This document shows, piece after piece, positions 17,270-26,047 of a stretch of 64,000 nucleotides of DNA. Each line of letters starts with the position of its first letter. Within the stretch, counting starts at the first letter, position 1. The notes beneath the pieces are model-generated. The model had not been told where the DNA came from. It did not search any database and saw only the letters and a list, made by a program, of their open reading frames with translations. The translations under genes and the position numbers were made by a program. Source of the stretch: Woeseiaceae bacterium (lineage in GTDB: Bacteria; Pseudomonadota; Gammaproteobacteria; Steroidobacterales; Woeseiaceae). The stretch lies in the NCBI GenBank assembly GCA_021773075.1, contig JAJFKT010000026.1:1-64000 (forward strand), read 5' to 3'.

Positions 17270-18985
17270 ATGAAACAGACAAAATGGATCGCAGGCATCG
17301 CAATGGCAGTATTTGGAGCGGCAGCAGTGAGCGCAACTGATCCCGGGTATGACCGGGTTTCCGGGCGCGCACATGCGTCCCGATCGGAAGTCATCGCGCC
17401 ACACGCAATGGCAGCCACCAGCCACCCTTTAGCGACGCAAATTGCTCTGGATATTCTCAAAGCGGGCGGAAGCGCCGTGGATGCTGCGATTGCCGCGAAC
17501 GCCGCGCTGGGATTAATGGAGCCAACGGGTAATGGCATTGGCGGCGACTTGTTCGCAATCGTCTGGGATGCCGAGAAACAAGAGCTCGTCGGACTCAATG
17601 GATCGGGTCGGGCGCCAAAGGCGATGACGCTCGAATATTTTCAGGAAAACGGTATTGACGTGATCCCGCCATTCGGACCACTGCCGGTTAGTGTTCCGGG
17701 TGCCGTCGATGGCTGGTTTCAATTGCACGGTCGCTATGGTCGATTGGGCATGGGAGAAATTCTTGCTCCAACGATCGCGTATGCGCGCGAGGGTTTTCCG
17801 GTCTCGGAAGTAATCGCAATGTATCTGCAATCAAACAAGAAGCGTATCGGTCAATACCCGGGATTTGCAGAAACCTACATGCCCGGTGGTGACGTCCCCA
17901 GGAAAGGCGAGATGTTCCGTAATCCACGGCTGGCCAATACACTCGAAGCCATAGCGGAGAAGGGGCGCGATGAGTTTTACAAAGGTGATATAGCACGACG
18001 CATTGACGCGTATATGGCCGAACAGGGTGGACTGCTCAATTACGATGATCTGGCAGCGCATGAGTCGGAGTGGGTGACACCAGTATCAACTAATTATCGC
18101 GGCTGGGACGTTTTTGAGTTGCCACCGAACGGGCAGGGTATTGCCGCCTTGCAGATACTAAACGTCCTCGAAAGCTTCGATATTGCGGCGATGGGTTTCG
18201 GTAGCGCCGAATACATACACACATTTGTGGAGGCGAAGAAACTGGCGTTCGAGGATCGAGCGAAATACTACGCAGACATGGACTATGTCGCTGTTCCCGT
18301 CGAGACACTGATCTCGAAAGATTACTCTGATGATCGTCGCAAACTGATCGACCCGAAAAAAGCATCGCAGCAAACTCCTGCAGGCGACGCGAAGCTGGAA
18401 GATGGCGATACTATTTATCTAACGGTTGCAGATGCAGATGGCAATATGGTGTCGTTGATTCAAAGCAACTACCGCGGAATGGGTTCGGGCATGACGCCTG
18501 GTGATCTTGGCTTTGTATTGCAGGATCGTGCTGAACTATTCGCGCTCGATGCCAGCCATGCAAATGTTGTTGCGGGCGGAAAACGCCCATTCCATACGAT
18601 CATTCCAGCATTTGTCATGAAAGATGGCGAGCCATTGATCAGTTTCGGTTTGATGGGCGGCGCGATGCAGCCACAGGGGCATGCACAGATTATCGTCAAT
18701 ATGATCGACTTCGAAATGAATTTGCAGGAAGCTGGTGATGCGGCGCGTATCAATCACGTGGGGTCATCATCACCGACCGGAACAACTATGACGGACGGTG
18801 GTGTGGTACATCTCGAATCGACCTTTAGTGAAGAAACTCGTGAAGCGCTGGAGGCCATGGGACACACATTGGGCGACAGCAATGGAAGCTTTGGTGGTTA
18901 CCAGGCGATCATGTGGGATGAGGAGCAAGGCGTTTATTATGGCGCCTCCGAAGTACGCAAAGACGGACAGGCAGCAGGTTATTAG
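17270..18985 (+). CDS. ggt: Gamma-glutamyltransferase (exported)
   Basis: A 571-residue Ntn-hydrolase of family T3 (E. coli 580) with a signal peptide (residues 1-22, IAGIAMAVFGAAAVSA). It hydrolyses or transfers the gamma-glutamyl group of glutathione and related peptides in the periplasm after autocleavage before the catalytic threonine. That residue is Thr381, in GDTIYLTVADADGNMVSLIQ; the downstream GGAMQPQGHAQ block is also typical. A GGAG site precedes the ATG. trpS starts four bases after the stop, an unusual pairing for a tRNA synthetase. Confidence 0.92.
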   Translation: MKQTKWIAGIAMAVFGAAAVSATDPGYDRVSGRAHASRSEVIAPHAMAATSHPLATQIALDILKAGGSAVDAAIAANAALGLMEPTGNGIGGDLFAIVWDAEKQELVGLNGSGRAPKAMTLEYFQENGIDVIPPFGPLPVSVPGAVDGWFQLHGRYGRLGMGEILAPTIAYAREGFPVSEVIAMYLQSNKKRIGQYPGFAETYMPGGDVPRKGEMFRNPRLANTLEAIAEKGRDEFYKGDIARRIDAYMAEQGGLLNYDDLAAHESEWVTPVSTNYRGWDVFELPPNGQGIAALQILNVLESFDIAAMGFGSAEYIHTFVEAKKLAFEDRAKYYADMDYVAVPVETLISKDYSDDRRKLIDPKKASQQTPAGDAKLEDGDTIYLTVADADGNMVSLIQSNYRGMGSGMTPGDLGFVLQDRAELFALDASHANVVAGGKRPFHTIIPAFVMKDGEPLISFGLMGGAMQPQGHAQIIVNMIDFEMNLQEAGDAARINHVGSSSPTGTTMTDGGVVHLESTFSEETREALEAMGHTLGDSNGSFGGYQAIMWDEEQGVYYGASEVRKDGQAAGY

Positions 18986-18988
18986 GGA

Positions 18989-19999
18989 ATGGCAAAAGAA
19001 ATATATTTAACCGGTATAACGACGACGGGCACACCGCATATTGGTAATTACGTTGGTGCGATTCGGCCGAGTATTGCCGCGAGCATGGATGCTGACAAGA
19101 AGAATTACTATTTTTTGGCTGACTATCATGCGCTGGCAAAAAACGAGGACCCGGACAAGATCAGCCAATCGACGCTGGAAATTGCAGCGGCATGGCTCGC
19201 ATTGGGAATGGACACGGCTAATTCGGTGTTTTACCGGCAGTCGGATATCCCCGAAATTCCGGAGTTGACCTGGATACTGACAAGTATGACGGCAAAGGGC
19301 CTCATGAACCGCGCCCATTCGTACAAAGCAGCCGTACAAGCAAATATCGATGGCGACAACAAAGACCCGGACAAGGGCATTACGATGGCTTTGTATAGTT
19401 ATCCGGTTTTGATGGCGGCCGATATTTTAATGTTTAAGGCGACCAAGGTCCCTGTTGGTCGTGACCAAAAACAGCACGTTGAAATGGCGCGAGATATTGC
19501 GCAGCGCTTTAATCATCACTACGGTGATGTATTGGTGCTTCCCGAACCACTAATCGATGATCACACGGCCGTGCTGGCCGGCCTCGATGGACGCAAGATG
19601 TCGAAGAGCTACAACAACACAATTCCATTGTTCGCGCCCGAGAAACAGTTTCGCAAACTGATAATGAAGATCAAGACAAACAGCCTCGAGCCGGGTGAGC
19701 CGAAAGATATCGAAGGTAGCACTCTGTTCGATATCTACAAGGCTTTCGCGACGGCGGATGAAACGGCGGCGGTTGCGGAACAGTACGCAGAAGGTATCGC
19801 GTGGGGTGCAATGAAGCAGCAATTATTTGAATACATTAATGATCACATTGGGCCGGCACGAGCGGAGTACGATCGCTTGATGAGCGACCCATCAATTGTC
19901 GAAGAGGAATTGCAAAAAGGCGCGCTGCGCGCTCGAGAGCTTGCATCGCCATACATGGATCAAATTCGCAGCGCTATCGGGATCCGTCGGCTTGGTTAA
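18989..19999 (+). CDS. trpS: Tryptophanyl-tRNA synthetase
   Basis: A 336-residue class Ic synthetase (E. coli 334). The HIGH-like motif is TGTPHIGN (His17) and the KMSKS loop is GRKMSKSYNN (Lys203-Ser207). Other conserved blocks, such as YPVLMAADILMFKATKVPVGRDQKQHVE, are intact. It charges tRNA-Trp in the cytoplasm. The gene follows ggt by three bases and its stop overlaps the probable start of the cupin lipoprotein. Confidence 0.97.
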   Translation: MAKEIYLTGITTTGTPHIGNYVGAIRPSIAASMDADKKNYYFLADYHALAKNEDPDKISQSTLEIAAAWLALGMDTANSVFYRQSDIPEIPELTWILTSMTAKGLMNRAHSYKAAVQANIDGDNKDPDKGITMALYSYPVLMAADILMFKATKVPVGRDQKQHVEMARDIAQRFNHHYGDVLVLPEPLIDDHTAVLAGLDGRKMSKSYNNTIPLFAPEKQFRKLIMKIKTNSLEPGEPKDIEGSTLFDIYKAFATADETAAVAEQYAEGIAWGAMKQQLFEYINDHIGPARAEYDRLMSDPSIVEEELQKGALRARELASPYMDQIRSAIGIRRLG

Positions 20000-20381
20000 G
20001 CTTTGCAGGTATCTCCGAAGGGTGGTCGGACTAATTGCGGCTTCAATGACTTTTGCAGCGTGTGCACAGACGCAAGTTTTGCCGGATCCGCTTGCGGCGG
20101 GCTGGAACAGTAAGCCAGTGTGCGAACATTTGTATGAAGACTCGGTACAGCGCGCGCTGCGGTGCACATTTCCGCCTGGCGTGGGACACGAACGCCATTT
20201 CCATGTCGCACATTTCGGATACGTTTTAGCGGCTGGTCGAATGCGGATCACGGATGAGAGCGGCGTGCGAGAGGTCGACCTCGCCCAGGGCGCAAGCGTT
20301 TCAAGCCAAGGGACGAGATGGCACGAAGTTTTAAACGTCGGAGAAACTACGGTCGTTTATCTCATAGTGGAACGAAAGTAA
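19992..20381 (+). CDS. Cupin-fold lipoprotein
   Basis: From TTG 19992, overlapping the trpS stop, the frame encodes 129 residues. It starts with a lipoprotein signal (basic LCRYLRR, hydrophobic core, lipobox TFAAC) and continues as a small cupin (residues about 45-125) with HERHFHVAHFGYVLAAGRMRI and a second half WHEVLNVGETTVVYLIVE. The open frame extends further back into trpS (to 19896), but the signal sequence argues for a start near 19992 or GTG 20025. The ligand or reaction is unknown. The histidines in HERHFHVAH could bind a metal, although the classical cupin pattern is not complete. Confidence 0.65.
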   Translation: MVKLCRYLRRVVGLIAASMTFAACAQTQVLPDPLAAGWNSKPVCEHLYEDSVQRALRCTFPPGVGHERHFHVAHFGYVLAAGRMRITDESGVREVDLAQGASVSSQGTRWHEVLNVGETTVVYLIVERK

Positions 20382-20460
20382 CGGTGATAGCCGCTTTCTG
20401 ATTGGTCAGGCAATATTCAGAAGAGGTCGAAATTTTCCCAACGTAATATTCGGCGCAGGG

Positions 20461-20526
20461 ATGCGGCCGATACGCCAATGACTTCTCCACGACCCACAGT
20501 CGAATTCATTGGCGTATCGGCCGCAT
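20461..20526. repeat. Hairpin A, perfect 21-bp stem, of the paired-loop module
   Basis: Positions 20461-20481 are an exact reverse complement of 20506-20526. The 24-base loop (20482-20505) contains TCTCCACGACCCACAGTC (20484-20501), which is the exact reverse complement of the loop of the next hairpin. It lies between two convergent genes (cupin lipoprotein and the S9 peptidase). No U-run follows the stem. Confidence 0.9.
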
Positions 20527-20573
20527 TTCGTCAGTCGGTCACGTATTTCAATTCAAGGTCGCCGCACTGAACA

Positions 20574-20647
20574 GGTGTCCATCCGGGAAAGCCAAGGCTG
20601 TTGACTGTGGGTCGTGGAGACAGCGTTGGCTTTCCCGGATGGACACC
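20574..20647. repeat. Hairpin B, perfect 22-bp stem, of the paired-loop module
   Basis: Positions 20574-20595 are an exact reverse complement of 20626-20647, and after one mismatch the stem continues for four more pairs (GCTG/CAGC). The 20-base loop holds GACTGTGGGTCGTGGAGA (20603-20620), fully complementary to 18 bases of the hairpin A loop. The stem sequence is unrelated to that of hairpin A. The stretch 20382-20460 before the pair and 20648-20726 after it show no further gene. Confidence 0.9.
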
Positions 20648-20726
20648 GGATTAAGAACGCTACTTCGATATAGACGGTTTGTGACTGACCGATCAGAGGA
20701 TGAATATCACAAATAATGCCTGCTAC

Positions 20727-22832
20727 CTACTCGCGAATATTTTCCAATCCCATGAAGAACGCATAATTCAAAGCCGTATCCTCGATTCGTCGAAACCGAC
20801 CCGTTTTGCCGCTATGCCCCGCTTCCATATCTGTCTTCAGCAGGAGCAGATTATCGCTCGTATTGAACTGGCGAAGTTTGGCAACCCACTTGGCGGGCTC
20901 CCAATACTGTACTTGCGAATCGTGCAAACCGGTCGTTACTAGTATGTTCGGATAAGCAGCTGTGCGCACGTTGTCATACGGCGAATACGACAGCATGTAG
21001 TCGTAGAACTCTTTCTTGTTCGGGTCACCCCATTCATCCCATTCGCCGGATGTTAGCGGGATATCTTCGTCCAACATTGTTGTGACTACATCGACGAACG
21101 GAACAGCCGCAAGGACGCCGTTGTAGAGTTCCGGCGCCATATTGAGAACTGCACCCATCAGCAAACCACCAGCGCTACCGCCATAGGCGTAAAGATGATC
21201 GGGAGATGTGTAACCGTCTTCGATCAGGAATTTTGAAACATCAACAAAGTCGGTGAAGGTATTTTTCTTGTTTAGTTGCCGTCCGTCGTAGTACCAGTCA
21301 CGTCCCATTTCGGACCCACCGCGAATATGTGCGATCGCGTAGATAAAGCCGCGATCCAGCAAGCTCAGGCGATCAGGACTAAAATAAGGCGTGGTGCTGT
21401 AGCCGTAAGATCCGTAGGCATACTGCAGCAAGGAATTACTGCCGTCTTGCTGCATTCCTTTGCGGTAGACCATTGATACAGGAACTTCTGTTTCGTCACG
21501 AACCGTTACAAACAATCGTTTTGTTTCGTAGTTTGTTCGGTCAAAATCGCCAACAACTTCGCTTTCATCAATTAATGTGTGGGAGTTGTTCGTCAGCGCA
21601 TAGTCGTAGGTCGATTCTGGAGTGGTCAGCGACTCATATGTGTATCGAAATACGCCAGCCTCAAACTCCGCGTTGCCATTCCCATATGCTGTGTAAACTT
21701 CTTCATCAAATGCGATACGTTTGACATCTCCACTGCGCCGGTCCAGCACCTCCATTTGCTTCAGGCCTCTCTCCAGCATTTCCAAAACGATGTAGTCCTT
21801 GAACACGGTTATGTCCTGTATGAGGACATCAGCTCGATGCGGTACGAGTTCTCTCCAGGACGTTTTGTCGGTTGCATCGAGAGGCGCTTCCATGAGCCTG
21901 AAATTCTCAGCGTTATCGTTGGTAAGAACGTAAAAGCGGTCGCCACCATCCTCAACGTGATAAAGGTGGTTTTCCTCGCGCGGCAGAAAGACCTCAGGCT
22001 CGTCTTGTGGCGATCCCGCAGAAACATAACGAACCTCGTCGTACAAGGTATGCGAACTCACAATGTAGAAAAATTCAGATGAAAGAGATTTTTCTACCGA
22101 TAGATAGTTTGTATCGTCACTCTCTTCATAGACCAGCGCGTCGTTGTCAGACTCCAGTTGGTGTCGATAGATCTGATAGGAGCGTAAGGTTTCCGGGTGT
22201 TGCTTGGCGTAGAGAATCGTCTGGCTATCGTTCGCCCAGAAAAAATTAGCCGTCGTGTTTCTTACCACATCATCGACAAGTTCGCCTGTCTCGAGGTCCA
22301 GGAAGAAAATGTCGTAGAAACGTCGTCCAGCTGCGTCCACGCCATAGGCAGCGATACGGTCGTCCGGGCTGACGGAAACATTGCGCACCGAGAAATAATC
22401 TGCGTCGCCGGCCAGCTTATTGACGTCGAGAAGTATCTCCTCGTCCGCATCGAGCGAACCTCGTTTGCGAGCATAGATCTTATATTCATTGCCTTCTTCA
22501 TAGCGGGTGTAGTAATAGTAGTTACCGCGACGATACGGTACTGACGCGTCGTCCTGTTTGATTCGAGCCGTCATTTCCTGGACGAGAACGCCGTGAAGCC
22601 CTTTGAACGGGCTCAATTCAGATTCTGTGAACGTGTTTTCCGCTTCGAGATAGGCGATAACGTCTGGGTTCTCGCGCTCTCGCAACCAATAGTAGTCGTC
22701 CACGCGTTTGCTATCGTGCAGTTCCAGCGTCACGGGTCTTATTTCTGCGACCGGCGCCTGTGGACCCGGGTCTTCTGTGCTGCAGCTAGTCATTAAGACG
22801 AGCAGGAATGTGATTTGAAGTAGAGGTTTCAT
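20727..22832 (-). CDS. Oligopeptidase B-like S9A peptidase, lipoprotein
   Basis: A 701-residue prolyl oligopeptidase-family enzyme with an N-terminal beta-propeller and a C-terminal alpha/beta hydrolase domain. The catalytic triad is Ser553 (YGGSAGG), Asp638 (GLHDSQV) and His673 (EAGHSG). The C-terminal half resembles oligopeptidase B (PtrB), which cuts peptides after basic residues. Unlike cytoplasmic PtrB it begins with a lipoprotein signal (ITFLLVLMTSC), so it probably works in the periplasm or on the outer membrane. ATG 22832 has an AGGAAA site; an upstream in-frame start at 22847 was rejected. Confidence 0.9.
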   Translation of the reverse strand: MKPLLQITFLLVLMTSCSTEDPGPQAPVAEIRPVTLELHDSKRVDDYYWLRERENPDVIAYLEAENTFTESELSPFKGLHGVLVQEMTARIKQDDASVPYRRGNYYYYTRYEEGNEYKIYARKRGSLDADEEILLDVNKLAGDADYFSVRNVSVSPDDRIAAYGVDAAGRRFYDIFFLDLETGELVDDVVRNTTANFFWANDSQTILYAKQHPETLRSYQIYRHQLESDNDALVYEESDDTNYLSVEKSLSSEFFYIVSSHTLYDEVRYVSAGSPQDEPEVFLPREENHLYHVEDGGDRFYVLTNDNAENFRLMEAPLDATDKTSWRELVPHRADVLIQDITVFKDYIVLEMLERGLKQMEVLDRRSGDVKRIAFDEEVYTAYGNGNAEFEAGVFRYTYESLTTPESTYDYALTNNSHTLIDESEVVGDFDRTNYETKRLFVTVRDETEVPVSMVYRKGMQQDGSNSLLQYAYGSYGYSTTPYFSPDRLSLLDRGFIYAIAHIRGGSEMGRDWYYDGRQLNKKNTFTDFVDVSKFLIEDGYTSPDHLYAYGGSAGGLLMGAVLNMAPELYNGVLAAVPFVDVVTTMLDEDIPLTSGEWDEWGDPNKKEFYDYMLSYSPYDNVRTAAYPNILVTTGLHDSQVQYWEPAKWVAKLRQFNTSDNLLLLKTDMEAGHSGKTGRFRRIEDTALNYAFFMGLENIRE

Positions 22833-22930
22833 GATATTTCCTAGCACGAACTCGGGTCGACTCAGTATAGTTACCGGATCGTGTAATCGCTATAGCCGGG
22901 TCAGATACTGCATCGCTGAGGTTTGTTTTC

Positions 22931-23575
22931 ATGAGTGACTCCAAAATAAGCTACGTCAATTGGACATGCGTTGTGCTGAGCATGATGTTCTGTGGGTTTA
23001 GCCCAGCGATAGCCAGCGCCGATACAATATTCTATTTGCATGGACGAATAATTGAGCTTGAGGGCGTGCAGCCCGTCCATGACCGATTCGGACTGTACGA
23101 TTACAATGGCATTGTAAAGGCTCTGGAGGCCGACGGCGCGACCGTTATTTCCAATGTGCGCTCCGGGGATATCAATGTATCCTCGTATGCGCGAGATGTC
23201 GCGGGGAAGATAGACGAGATGATCGAGTCTGGTGTGGCCGCCGAGAGTATTACCGTTGTCGGATTTTCCAAGGGTGGGATGATCGCGATTTATGTATCGA
23301 ACATCCTGGGTCGTTCAGATATTAATTTCGTATTTCTGGCGGCCTGCAGTTCGTGGATCAAGTCATATCCGAATTTGACGGTGAACGGAAATATTCTTTC
23401 AATCTACGAAAAATCGGATTCGCTTGCCGGCTCTTGCAAGAAACTGGTCCGGCGCAACGACGCGATAAGTTCATTTCAGGAAATACGATTGAAAACAGGA
23501 AAAGAGCACGGTGCATTTTACCTGCCAAGACCCGCGTGGCTCGATCCGTTATTGATCTGGATAGCGGCAGAATGA
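22931..23575 (+). CDS. Exported alpha/beta hydrolase
   Basis: A 214-residue protein with a signal peptide (about residues 10-30, ending ASA) and an alpha/beta hydrolase core. The first strand is followed by YLHGRIIE, the nucleophile elbow is GFSKGG (Ser113), an acidic candidate lies in YEKSDS and the likely catalytic histidine in GKEHGAFY. The substrate is unknown. A conserved hypothetical family of this size is known in gammaproteobacteria. It is divergent from the S9 peptidase, with a TATACT -10-like element on the other strand in the gap, and its stop overlaps the next gene (AATGA). Confidence 0.75.
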   Translation: MSDSKISYVNWTCVVLSMMFCGFSPAIASADTIFYLHGRIIELEGVQPVHDRFGLYDYNGIVKALEADGATVISNVRSGDINVSSYARDVAGKIDEMIESGVAAESITVVGFSKGGMIAIYVSNILGRSDINFVFLAACSSWIKSYPNLTVNGNILSIYEKSDSLAGSCKKLVRRNDAISSFQEIRLKTGKEHGAFYLPRPAWLDPLLIWIAAE

Positions 23576-24117
23576 ATCAGATTGATCGTGTCCCCCGGTG
23601 GCGTATGGAGACAGAGCGGCTGTATCTTAGCGACGTCACCGTGGAAGACTCGGCATTGATGCTGGCTGTCTGGAATGACCCGGCGTTCATGCGCAATGTT
23701 GCAGATAGAGGTATTCGTAGCAATGAGCAGGCGAGGGAGGCCATCGCGAACGGTGCCCGGAAATTGTTTGAGGAATTTGGATATGGCCCGTACAGCATGG
23801 CGTTGAAATCGAATGGTGCCATGATCGGTATATGTGGGTTATTCAAGCGTGAAAATCTTGATGACCCCGACATCGGCTTCGCGGTGCTGCCCGACTATTG
23901 CGGCAAGGGCTATGCCGGCGAAGCAGCTTTGGCCGTTGTCGACTATGCGCGTAGCAATCTGGGCATTGAAAAACTAACTGCGATCGTATCCGCCACGAAT
24001 ACTGCGTCGATCGGACTGATAGAAAAACTCGGACTCGTGTTCGAACGCATGATTACGATGCCGGGTGATGACGAGGCAATTCGCCTCTACAGCATGTTGC
24101 TAACGGACTATAGATAA
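23572..24117 (+). CDS. GNAT-family acetyltransferase (RimJ/RimL-like)
   Basis: A 181-residue acetyltransferase of the RimJ/RimL subgroup. It starts with the ETERLYLSDVTVEDSALMLAVWNDPAFMRNV pattern of this group, and the acetyl-CoA loop is visible in CGKGYAGEAALAVVDYA. ATG 23572 overlaps the previous stop by four bases; the upstream extension to 23353 lies inside the hydrolase gene and was rejected. The substrate, a protein N-terminus or small amine, is unknown. Confidence 0.85.
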   Translation: MNQIDRVPRWRMETERLYLSDVTVEDSALMLAVWNDPAFMRNVADRGIRSNEQAREAIANGARKLFEEFGYGPYSMALKSNGAMIGICGLFKRENLDDPDIGFAVLPDYCGKGYAGEAALAVVDYARSNLGIEKLTAIVSATNTASIGLIEKLGLVFERMITMPGDDEAIRLYSMLLTDYR

Positions 24118-24120
24118 CAC

Positions 24121-24609
24121 ATGAAATTTTTTAAAAGTAACGGCGCCCGCACCGGCCTGTTTTTCGGTGCTACATCTGGCGTCATAACGACGCTTGGGCT
24201 CATTACCGGCCTTAACTCCGGAACTCAGTCGATCGTCGCGGTTCTCGGCGGTATTTTGATTATCGCTGTCGCCGATTCGATGTCCGATGCACTTGGAATA
24301 CACCTGGCCGAAGAGGCGAACCCCGATACCGACCACGCGCACGTCTGGCAGGCGACAATAACGACCTTCCTCACGAAGCTTGTGTTTGCTCTGAGCTTTG
24401 CCATACCACTCTTATTATTACCCCTTGGCCCGGCCGTAATTGCCTCGATTGTGTGGGGTATGCTGGTTATTGTTGTGTTGAGCTATTTCCTTGCGCGATC
24501 GCAAAATGAATCACCCTGGCCGGTTATTCTGGAGCATCTCGGGATCGCAATTCTCGTCGTTGTTCTCTCACACTTTATCGGCGCGTGGGTCGCGAACACA
24601 TTCGCTTAA
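24121..24609 (+). CDS. VIT/CCC1-like integral membrane protein
   Basis: A 162-residue membrane protein with four or five hydrophobic segments. The N-terminal part, GLFFGATSGVITTLGLITGL and ADSMSDALGIHLAEEA, resembles the first two helices of the VIT1/CCC1 iron and manganese transporters, including the acidic residues of the second helix. The length is shorter than typical VIT proteins (about 230), so it may have lost the metal-binding cytoplasmic part. The function is an inference from this similarity only. Confidence 0.65.
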   Translation: MKFFKSNGARTGLFFGATSGVITTLGLITGLNSGTQSIVAVLGGILIIAVADSMSDALGIHLAEEANPDTDHAHVWQATITTFLTKLVFALSFAIPLLLLPLGPAVIASIVWGMLVIVVLSYFLARSQNESPWPVILEHLGIAILVVVLSHFIGAWVANTFA

Positions 24610-24629
24610 GCTATACTCCTGGCAACGCT

Positions 24630-25025
24630 ATGAACGACACCACCTCACCTACAGACTGGCGGCAACTGCGCGAATTTGCGGCCGTGGATTTGAACCAGTC
24701 GTATATACTTTCCTGGCATCTCGAGTCGGAAACGCTAATGGTCGATATTGATGTTCTATTGACCTCCGAGCATCCATTTTACGAAAAGCCCAGACCGGCT
24801 GAAAAGGTCTGTATTCGGCCTGCGATCATCGAATTTCCGTTTTGCGAAGAGATCTCTGTTGACGGCCGAGTTTCGGATGACGCCGACGAAACGTCCGCGG
24901 GACTTGGACATGGATTGATAGAAAGCCTTAGACGATATGACGATGGCCGCTACGAGATAAAAGGAGATTTTGGCACTGTATTTGTGTCGGCCGAACGCCC
25001 GTTATTGAGGTTGAAAGGGCCATAG
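24630..25025 (+). CDS. Conserved hypothetical protein
   Basis: A 131-residue soluble protein with no signal peptide or membrane segment and no recognised family. It is rich in aromatic and acidic residues (WRQLREFAAVDLNQSYILSWH, then ISVDGRVSDDADETSAGLGH). The start at ATG 24630 was preferred to an extension reaching back to 24585 into the previous gene. It is part of the co-directional train and may be co-transcribed with the VOC gene 16 bases later. Confidence 0.65.
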   Translation: MNDTTSPTDWRQLREFAAVDLNQSYILSWHLESETLMVDIDVLLTSEHPFYEKPRPAEKVCIRPAIIEFPFCEEISVDGRVSDDADETSAGLGHGLIESLRRYDDGRYEIKGDFGTVFVSAERPLLRLKGP

Positions 25026-25041
25026 CCGTTTGGAGAATCTT

Positions 25042-25389
25042 ATGCGAGCAGAAAACCGAATTGACTACATCGAGATTCCTGCAACTGACCTGAAAAAGGC
25101 CGAGGAATTTTTTTCCGCGCTGTTCAACTGGTCGTTCCAGAATTGGGGCGAAGAATATACGAGCTTCAATGACGGTCAGCTTGACGGCGGGTTTCGGCTT
25201 GCCGCGGACGTCGCTCCAGCGACCGGTGTCCTGGTCATTTTTTTCAGCACCGATCTGGAGCGCGATGTTGAACGTGTACAGGAGCTTGGCGCGACGATTT
25301 CCGAGCCAATCTTTCCCTTCCCGGGCGGCCGACGATTTCATTTCGTTGATCCAACCGGTACCGAATACGCAATCTGGTCGGCTGAATGA
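25042..25389 (+). CDS. VOC (glyoxalase/bleomycin resistance) family protein
   Basis: A 115-residue vicinal-oxygen-chelate protein with the paired beta-alpha-beta-beta-beta modules: NRIDYIEIPATDLKKAEEFFSALFNW in the first half and GGRRFHFVDPTGTEYAIWSAE in the second. ATG 25042 follows a GGAGA site; an in-frame start at 25030 is less well placed. The substrate cannot be deduced. Such proteins act on dicarbonyls or aromatic compounds or just bind drugs. Confidence 0.8.
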   Translation: MRAENRIDYIEIPATDLKKAEEFFSALFNWSFQNWGEEYTSFNDGQLDGGFRLAADVAPATGVLVIFFSTDLERDVERVQELGATISEPIFPFPGGRRFHFVDPTGTEYAIWSAE

Positions 25390-25413
25390 TAGCCGGTCTA
25401 TGGAGAACAGCGA

Positions 25414-26037
25414 ATGGCTGAACTGATCGACCACCCCTGCGTGCAACACAAGCTCGCAATCATTAGAGATGTGGATACCGGACATAAGCGATTTCGAGAG
25501 CTTGCGACGGAAATAACGAAATTTATTTGTTATGAAGCGTTGAAGAACATCAAGACCAAGGACGTTCTGGTCCAAACGCCGGTGGCAAAAGCCAACTGCA
25601 AGAAACTCGATACTGACCTGGTTGTTGTTCCTATTCTGCGAGCCGGTGTCGGAATGTTGGAGGGCATATTGGAGCTTGTGCCGACAGCGCGCGTCGGTTT
25701 CGTCGGTTTGTATCGTGATGAAGAAACGAAATTGCCGGTCACCTATTACGAGCGCTTCCCACAACAGATCAAGGGTGGCACCTGCATTATCATCGACCCG
25801 ATGTTGGCAACCGGTGGATCGACGGTCGCAGCTATCGACAAACTTAAGGAAAGTGGCGCCGGGAGCATTGTTGTTGTTTGTATTGTGACCTGCCCGGAAG
25901 GTATCGCACTGGTCGAAGCTGAGCATCCCGATGTGCCCATATATGCCGCGGCGATTGATGAAAAACTGAACGAGAAAAAATACATCGTGCCGGGTCTTGG
26001 AGATGCAGGAGACCGCTTGTTCGGAACCTCACACTAG
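25414..26037 (+). CDS. upp: Uracil phosphoribosyltransferase
   Basis: A 207-residue type I phosphoribosyltransferase (E. coli 208) that makes UMP from uracil and PRPP. The PRPP-binding motif IIIDPMLATGGSTVAAID lies at residues about 127-145, and the uracil-binding C-terminal block YIVPGLGDAGDRLFGT is intact. A GGAG site precedes the ATG. In many bacteria upp stands next to uraA; here it sits in the middle of an unrelated gene train. Confidence 0.96.
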   Translation: MAELIDHPCVQHKLAIIRDVDTGHKRFRELATEITKFICYEALKNIKTKDVLVQTPVAKANCKKLDTDLVVVPILRAGVGMLEGILELVPTARVGFVGLYRDEETKLPVTYYERFPQQIKGGTCIIIDPMLATGGSTVAAIDKLKESGAGSIVVVCIVTCPEGIALVEAEHPDVPIYAAAIDEKLNEKKYIVPGLGDAGDRLFGTSH

Positions 26038-26047
26038 GGGGCACACA

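Noticed and set aside
23353-23571. N-terminal extension of the GNAT gene at 23572
   Set aside because: It lies entirely within the upstream hydrolase gene, and the acetyltransferase fold begins after 23572.
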